This document shows, piece after piece, positions 59,865 through 64,000 of a DNA stretch of 64,000 nt. Made by a program: the position numbers and the translations under genes. This DNA is from Thermotogaceae bacterium (lineage in GTDB: Bacteria > Thermotogota > Thermotogae > Thermotogales > Thermotogaceae), in contig JALWTT010000006.1 of the NCBI GenBank assembly GCA_027077795.1, forward strand, positions 585,791 to 649,790, in the 5' to 3' direction. The notes under the pieces are model-generated. The model saw only the letters and a list, made by a program, of their open reading frames with translations. It made no database searches and had not been told where the DNA came from. Within the stretch, counting starts at the first letter, position 1, and each line of letters opens with the position of its first letter.

Positions 59865-59882
59865 GCAGCGGGAGGTGAGGAT

Positions 59883-60470
59883 ATGAATGAAAACGAACTC
59901 TTGCAAAAGATCAGAGAACTTGAAAGCCTTCTTGAAAGTTGCAGACAGAGAGAAAAGGAAATGGAAAAAATGCTTCAAGAATACAACGAACTCATCAAAA
60001 AACAATTCGAAGTGTTCGATAACTTTGTGAGAGATATAGGTACTAAAAGGATTATTGATCCCCTCACCAGGGTTTACTCAAAAGATCACATCATGAAGCT
60101 CATTTCCTACTACCATGAAAAGGCCTTTGAGGAAGATCTGAACTACGGAATATTGGTGGTGCGAATCACAAACTTAGAAGAACTCATGCCACTGGAAAGG
60201 GAGAGCAATTTAGTTCTCCTTGGGAAAATCCTGCGAGATTCTGTCAGAGTGCCCCTAGATAGTATAGGAAGATTTTCCGAAGATACTTTTATAATACTCC
60301 TCACAGATGTCAGTAAACAGAACTCGGAGAGAGTGAAGGAAAGGGTGAAAGACATGATAAATGTTCAGATGGGTGATGATATAAGCATAAAGCTTTCTTT
60401 GAAATCTTATCCCGAGGATGGAGAGGATATGGATAAACTCATAGAAGAAGCTCTGAATGAGGTGAAGTGA
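59883..60470 (+). CDS. Degenerate GGDEF-domain protein
   Basis: A 195-residue soluble protein. Residues 1-50 are a coiled coil (ELLQKIRELESLLESC). The rest is a GGDEF-like fold: IDPLTRVYSKDHIMKLI matches the DxLTGLxNR start, followed by YGILVVRITNL. At the active loop the usual RYGGDEF is RFSEDTF (130-136), so the GTP-binding Gly-Gly and the catalytic Glu position are lost. It cannot be an ordinary diguanylate cyclase and may be a nucleotide sensor or a scaffold. ATG 59883 follows GGGAGGTGAGG. It lies one base before murA. Confidence 0.8.
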   Translation: MNENELLQKIRELESLLESCRQREKEMEKMLQEYNELIKKQFEVFDNFVRDIGTKRIIDPLTRVYSKDHIMKLISYYHEKAFEEDLNYGILVVRITNLEELMPLERESNLVLLGKILRDSVRVPLDSIGRFSEDTFIILLTDVSKQNSERVKERVKDMINVQMGDDISIKLSLKSYPEDGEDMDKLIEEALNEVK

Positions 60471-60471
60471 G

Positions 60472-61743
60472 TTGGGATACTTCGAAATAGAAGGACCCGT
60501 TCGTCTTGAAGGAGATGTGGAAGTCTCAGGGGCTAAAAATGCCTCTCTTCCGATATTAGCGGCATCTATAATATCGGATTCAAAAATTCGCTTGGAGAAT
60601 ATCCCAGATCTCCTGGATGTCAGAACCATGATGGATATATTGAGATCGGTTGGAATGAAAGTGTCTTTTAGCAGTGGAAAAGTAGAAATATCTCCTCCTG
60701 TTTCTCCGAACACCGATGTTCCCTACGAGCTTGTCAGGAAAATGAGAGCCTCTTTCAACGTTCTTGGCCCGCTCGTTGCGAAGTATGGAAAGGCAAAGGT
60801 CGCCCTTCCAGGAGGCTGCTCCATCGGAGTACGTCCTGTAGATTTTCACATAGAAGGGCTTAAAAAGATGGGGTTTGATATAGAAATAGAGCACGGTTTC
60901 GTTGTCGCTAAAAGGAGAAAGGTTCGAGACGCCAGGATAACACTGCCAAAATCAAGTGTAGGTGCAACTGAGCACTTGATGACAACTGCAGCTGTTCTGG
61001 ATGGGGTAGAGGTTGTTATTGAAAACGCCGCTATGGAACCCGAGGTAGTAGACCTTCAAGAATTTCTCAGAAAGCTGGGAGCCGATGTGGAAGGTGCTGG
61101 AACCAGTATAGTAAGGGTACAGGGAGGAGTTAAATCATCGGAGGCTTATCACAAAGTTATACCGGATAGAATAGAAGCTGGAACATATGCCATAGCAATA
61201 GCTGCAACTCGAGGAAAGGGTACGATTCGAAACATGCTACCAGAGCACCTCAACTCCCTCTGGGAATTCCTGGAGAAGTCTGGAGTAAACTTAGAGATAG
61301 GAAGAGATCTGGTAAAAGTTTCCATGAGCGAAAGGCCGAAACCCTTGAGCATAGATGTAACGCCATATCCCGGTTTTCCAACAGACCTTCAACCGCAGAT
61401 GATGGCATTTTTGAGTGTTGCGAAGGGAACCTCTCATATTAGGGAGAATGTTTTTCACGCCCGTTTTCTGCATGTAGATGAACTTAGAAGAATGGGGGCC
61501 AAAATCGAACTCTCGGATTCCACTGCCATAATCGAAGGAGTTCAGAAGCTCTCCGGAGCTCCGGTGAATGGTACGGATCTAAGAGCAACAGCAGCACTAG
61601 TTATAGCCGCGTTCATGGCGGAAGGGAAAAGTGAGATACACCACGTAGAACACATATTCAGAGGATACGAAAGTGTCATAGAGAAATTCGGAAAACTGGG
61701 TGGGTCTATCAGATACACCGAGGTGAACGAGTACGAAGATTGA
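60472..61743 (+). CDS. murA: UDP-N-acetylglucosamine 1-carboxyvinyltransferase
   Basis: First committed step of peptidoglycan synthesis, target of fosfomycin. The 423-residue protein has GAKNASLPILAAS (K22, N23), the active-site loop PGGCSIGVRPVDFH with Cys116 (so fosfomycin-sensitive in principle), SSVGATEHLM-like KSSVGATEHLMTTAAVL, and PGFPTDLQPQMMA. Start TTG 60472 follows GAGGTGAAG, within the previous stop region. Upstream glmS elsewhere in the window makes the amino sugar for the same pathway. Confidence 0.97.
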   Translation: MGYFEIEGPVRLEGDVEVSGAKNASLPILAASIISDSKIRLENIPDLLDVRTMMDILRSVGMKVSFSSGKVEISPPVSPNTDVPYELVRKMRASFNVLGPLVAKYGKAKVALPGGCSIGVRPVDFHIEGLKKMGFDIEIEHGFVVAKRRKVRDARITLPKSSVGATEHLMTTAAVLDGVEVVIENAAMEPEVVDLQEFLRKLGADVEGAGTSIVRVQGGVKSSEAYHKVIPDRIEAGTYAIAIAATRGKGTIRNMLPEHLNSLWEFLEKSGVNLEIGRDLVKVSMSERPKPLSIDVTPYPGFPTDLQPQMMAFLSVAKGTSHIRENVFHARFLHVDELRRMGAKIELSDSTAIIEGVQKLSGAPVNGTDLRATAALVIAAFMAEGKSEIHHVEHIFRGYESVIEKFGKLGGSIRYTEVNEYED

Positions 61744-62686
61744 CCCCAATACACTAGCAGATAGGTACAGACCCATCTATCAGAGGCTTCACTCATGTGA
61801 TATATGCCCAAGGAAGTGTGGAATAGATAGGAGCAAGATCCAGGGTGTGTGCGGAGCAGGTTGGAATCTCAAAATATCCAACGCTCTGCTCCACTTTGGA
61901 GAAGAGCCTCCTATATCCGGAAGTAGAGGATCGGGAGCAATTTTCTTTTCAGGTTGCCCAATGAGGTGTGTGTACTGCCAAAACATGGGATTTTCACAGG
62001 GAAATATCGGTGTGGAAATCACCGAAGAGGAGCTAGCATTCATAATCATGGAGCTTCAAAGGGCGGGTGCTGAGAACGTGAACCTGATAACCGCTTCTCA
62101 GTATGTACCCCAAGTCCTGAAGGCCCTAGAGATATCGGTGAGAAACGGTTTCAAGCTTCCAATAGTCTGGAACACTTCTAGCTACGAGAACTTAGACATC
62201 TTGAAAGCCCTCGAAGGGGTGGTCGACATATACCTTGCGGACATAAGGTATGTTGAAGATGAAGTAGGAAGGAAGTATTCGAAAGTGCCCAACTACTGGT
62301 CAGTGGCGAAACAAGCGCTATTGGAAATGTTCAGGCAAGTTGGACCGTTTGATGAGGACCGGGGGATGATCATAAGAATCCTGGTTTTCCCGAATAAGAT
62401 CACTGATCATAAAAAGGCCCTTGAATTTGTAGCTAGAGAGTTGTCCAGGAATGTTCCCGTTTCAATAATGAGGCAATACATACCTGTGTTCAAGGCAAAG
62501 GATTATCCAGAGATATCCAGAAAAGTCAATGAAGATGAATATGCGGAAGTTGTTGAGTACGCAGAGAGCCTTGGCCTAAACGGGTGGTTCCAAACTGATG
62601 AACCACAAGTAGTTCCAACTAAATCCGTTGAATCCATCCATTCTTTTCTAAAAGAAAAAATCTTCTCCAAACGAAGTTGGAGGTGA
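61739..62686 (+). CDS. PflA-like radical SAM protein, apparent ATT start
   Basis: A radical SAM protein related to pyruvate-formate-lyase activating enzymes. Cluster motif CPMRCVYC (CxxxCxxC), preceded by GSGAIFFSG. Upstream of the first GTG (61847) the frame encodes HSCDICPRKCGIDRSKIQG, the Cys-rich N-terminal signature of this subfamily (CxxCPRxCxxDR..G.CGAG), so the GTG cannot be the true start. No ATG, GTG or TTG occurs between an in-frame TGA and that signature. ATT at 61739 overlaps the murA stop (ATTGA) and has GAGGTGA about 12 bases upstream. With it the protein has 315 residues. Its substrate is unknown. Confidence 0.8.
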   Translation: MDPNTLADRYRPIYQRLHSCDICPRKCGIDRSKIQGVCGAGWNLKISNALLHFGEEPPISGSRGSGAIFFSGCPMRCVYCQNMGFSQGNIGVEITEEELAFIIMELQRAGAENVNLITASQYVPQVLKALEISVRNGFKLPIVWNTSSYENLDILKALEGVVDIYLADIRYVEDEVGRKYSKVPNYWSVAKQALLEMFRQVGPFDEDRGMIIRILVFPNKITDHKKALEFVARELSRNVPVSIMRQYIPVFKAKDYPEISRKVNEDEYAEVVEYAESLGLNGWFQTDEPQVVPTKSVESIHSFLKEKIFSKRSWR

Positions 62687-62690
62687 AAAA

Positions 62691-63962
62691 GTGTATGATA
62701 TCTTCGTTTCTGTTGCTGTGTTCTCCATCGTTTACGTCTTCATAATTTCAGAGAAAATTCACAGGACAATAGCCTCAATGATAGGTGCAGCAGCTCTGAT
62801 ATTTCTTCAAATCTTCGAGAATCCACATGAAGTATACATCAGGTATGTGGACTTTAACACCGTTTTCTTGCTTATAGGTATGATGTTGTTCGTCGCAGCT
62901 ATGAAAAGAACGGGCTTCTTCCAATATATAGGTGTTAAAGGATTGAAAATATCTAGAGGAAGCCCGAAACTTCTGTTTTTAATATTAACCTCAATAGTGG
63001 CCACCGTCTCGGCATTTATAGATAACGTTACGACGGTGCTCATATTTGTCCCGATGACACTGGCAGTGACTGATGTCATAGGCATGGATCCCAGCCCTTT
63101 CATTTTGGGCGAGATATTCGCCTCGAACATAGGCGGTACCGCAACCCTGATAGGGGACCCTCCAAACATAATCATAGGGACCAACGCTCACCTGACTTTC
63201 TCAGACTTCCTCATGAACCTAGCGCCGGTATCCATGATAATCTTCATAACCGTGGATCTGTTCTTGATATTCGTATACGGAAAAGAACTTTCAGTAAATC
63301 TAGAAGGAACATTGAGGGAAGACATGTTTCTAGAGGAAAAGAGCCCAAAGCTTTTAATGGGTGAGGTACTCCTTGGAACCACCGTCGTTTTATTTCTGTT
63401 TCAGCATAAGCTCAACATACCGGGTTCTTCTATAGCACTGATGATGGGTTTTCTATCGGTACTAGCGATAGAGAGAGAACAACTTGAAGAGTTTCTGAGA
63501 GAGGTGGATTGGGAAACGATATTTTTCTTCATAGCACTCTTCATAATAACTGGTGCTCTTGAAGAGACAGGGGTGTTGGAGAAGATAGCTTATTTCATGG
63601 TATATCTCGCTGGGGACAGCCTCAAGAAGTTTGAGATGATCCTGATATCGTTTTCAGCGAGCTTATCCGCTTTTGTTGACAATATACCCTATACTGCGAC
63701 CATGGTCCACGTGATAGGCCATTTGAAGGACATAGATCCGAAAACTTTTCACAACCTCACTCCATTGTGGTGGTCTCTCGCATTGGGAGCCTGCCTTGGT
63801 GGAAATGGTACTCCCGTGGGGGCGTCTGCAAACGTCGTTGCCCTCCAAGTGCTCTCCCAAACTGGTAGAAAGATCAAATTTTGGAAATTCGCCGTGGTGG
63901 GTTTTTCTGTAGTCGTGATATCTGTGGTGATTTCGTCCATGTATGTTCTGATTAGGTACTAA
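62691..63962 (+). CDS. ArsB/NhaD/SLC13-type ion permease
   Basis: A 423-residue protein with about 11 spans, full length for the ion-transporter superfamily. Paired motifs are SAFIDNVTTVLIFVPMTLAV with NIGGTATLIGDPPNIIIG, and SAFVDNIPYTATMVHVIGHL with GACLGGNGTPVGASANVVAL. GDPPN and GGNGTPVGAS are typical of the ArsB, NhaD and P-protein group. It may move arsenite, Na+/H+ or a carboxylate. GTG 62691 follows GGAGGTGA. It is a fuller relative of the permease at 11194-12246. Confidence 0.9.
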   Translation: MYDIFVSVAVFSIVYVFIISEKIHRTIASMIGAAALIFLQIFENPHEVYIRYVDFNTVFLLIGMMLFVAAMKRTGFFQYIGVKGLKISRGSPKLLFLILTSIVATVSAFIDNVTTVLIFVPMTLAVTDVIGMDPSPFILGEIFASNIGGTATLIGDPPNIIIGTNAHLTFSDFLMNLAPVSMIIFITVDLFLIFVYGKELSVNLEGTLREDMFLEEKSPKLLMGEVLLGTTVVLFLFQHKLNIPGSSIALMMGFLSVLAIEREQLEEFLREVDWETIFFFIALFIITGALEETGVLEKIAYFMVYLAGDSLKKFEMILISFSASLSAFVDNIPYTATMVHVIGHLKDIDPKTFHNLTPLWWSLALGACLGGNGTPVGASANVVALQVLSQTGRKIKFWKFAVVGFSVVVISVVISSMYVLIRY

Positions 63963-63964
63963 TT

Positions 63965-63993
63965 TTGGCAATTACAATTGATATACCAATATT
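63965..63993 (+). promoter_or_regulatory. Possible promoter for a gene beyond the right edge
   Basis: TTGGCA (63965-63970), 17 bases, AATATT (63988-63993). Matches are partial, and the gene it would serve is outside the window. Confidence 0.25.
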
Positions 63994-64000
63994 ACCGAGA

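Noticed and set aside
1-64000. CRISPR arrays, insertion sequences, prophage or restriction systems
   Set aside because: No regularly spaced repeats, transposase, integrase, phage structural or methyltransferase genes were seen on either strand.

Overview
The window looks like a chromosomal segment of a thermophilic or anaerobic member of the Thermotogota (Thermotogae). The signs are a short Mfd lacking the UvrB-like domain 2, HslUV, a FakA/Asp23 pair, RNase G followed by a DUF1015 protein, TolB-TilS-FtsH in a row, a sugar ABC operon with a GH130 enzyme under a LacI repressor, and dense operons with strong GGAGGTGAT ribosome sites and many TTG starts. The genus is not resolved. I see no IS element, prophage, CRISPR array or rRNA, and no intergenic gap exceeds about 240 bases.

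Region 1 (1-13.5 kb). A PadR-type regulator, cut by the left edge, follows metG on the minus strand. A DeoR-type regulator diverges from metG. A minus-strand operon then runs MFS transporter, SLC13/ArsB-like permease, pilT, prfA, hpt, a 35-residue membrane peptide, a membrane GAF/HD-GYP protein and mfd. Region 2 (13.5-22.8 kb). A plus-strand operon holds era, an FmdB zinc ribbon, a YaaR-like gene and glnA. Facing it is asp23-fakA-TPR. A tandem solute-binding protein gene then converges on a second GAF/HD-GYP gene.

Region 3 (22.8-31.8 kb). An eight-gene minus-strand operon has a visible promoter and terminator: GH114-like protein, cation/Ca2+ exchanger, hslV, hslU, glmS, hpf, rng, DUF1015. It joins protein and RNA turnover, ribosome hibernation and amino-sugar supply. 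Region 4 (31.8-43 kb) is carbohydrate metabolism. It holds an aldo/keto reductase with its own promoter and terminator; lacI with a sugar-binding protein, two permeases, a GH130 phosphorylase/hydrolase and a serine-esterase-like protein, preceded by two identical 20-bp operator-like repeats; and a GT2/GT81-like glycosyltransferase next to a GH38 alpha-mannosidase.

Region 5 (43-53.2 kb) is a ten-gene minus-strand run: TolB-like propeller, tilS, ftsH, radical SAM enzyme, alpha/beta hydrolase, NurA-like protein, YbhB/PEBP protein, RseC-like protein, SDR, Ppx/GppA. Region 6 (53.1-64 kb) begins with tRNA-Met(CAU) and tRNA-Cys(GCA). An unknown protein is coupled to a YhaN-like membrane-anchored SMC-type ATPase. 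A minus-strand cluster carries NusG-II protein, Gx transporter, maf, radC and a helical-repeat protein. A divergent plus-strand operon carries a degenerate GGDEF protein, murA, a PflA-like radical SAM protein that seems to start at ATT, and an ion permease.

The main leads are: the unknown protein plus YhaN-like ATPase pair; the twin operators spaced a whole number of helical turns; two genes whose starts appear non-canonical; the coupled 35-residue membrane peptide; the degenerate GGDEF protein joined to murA; and the glycosyltransferase/alpha-mannosidase locus with candidate operators. All functions come from reading motifs and context. No database search was possible.
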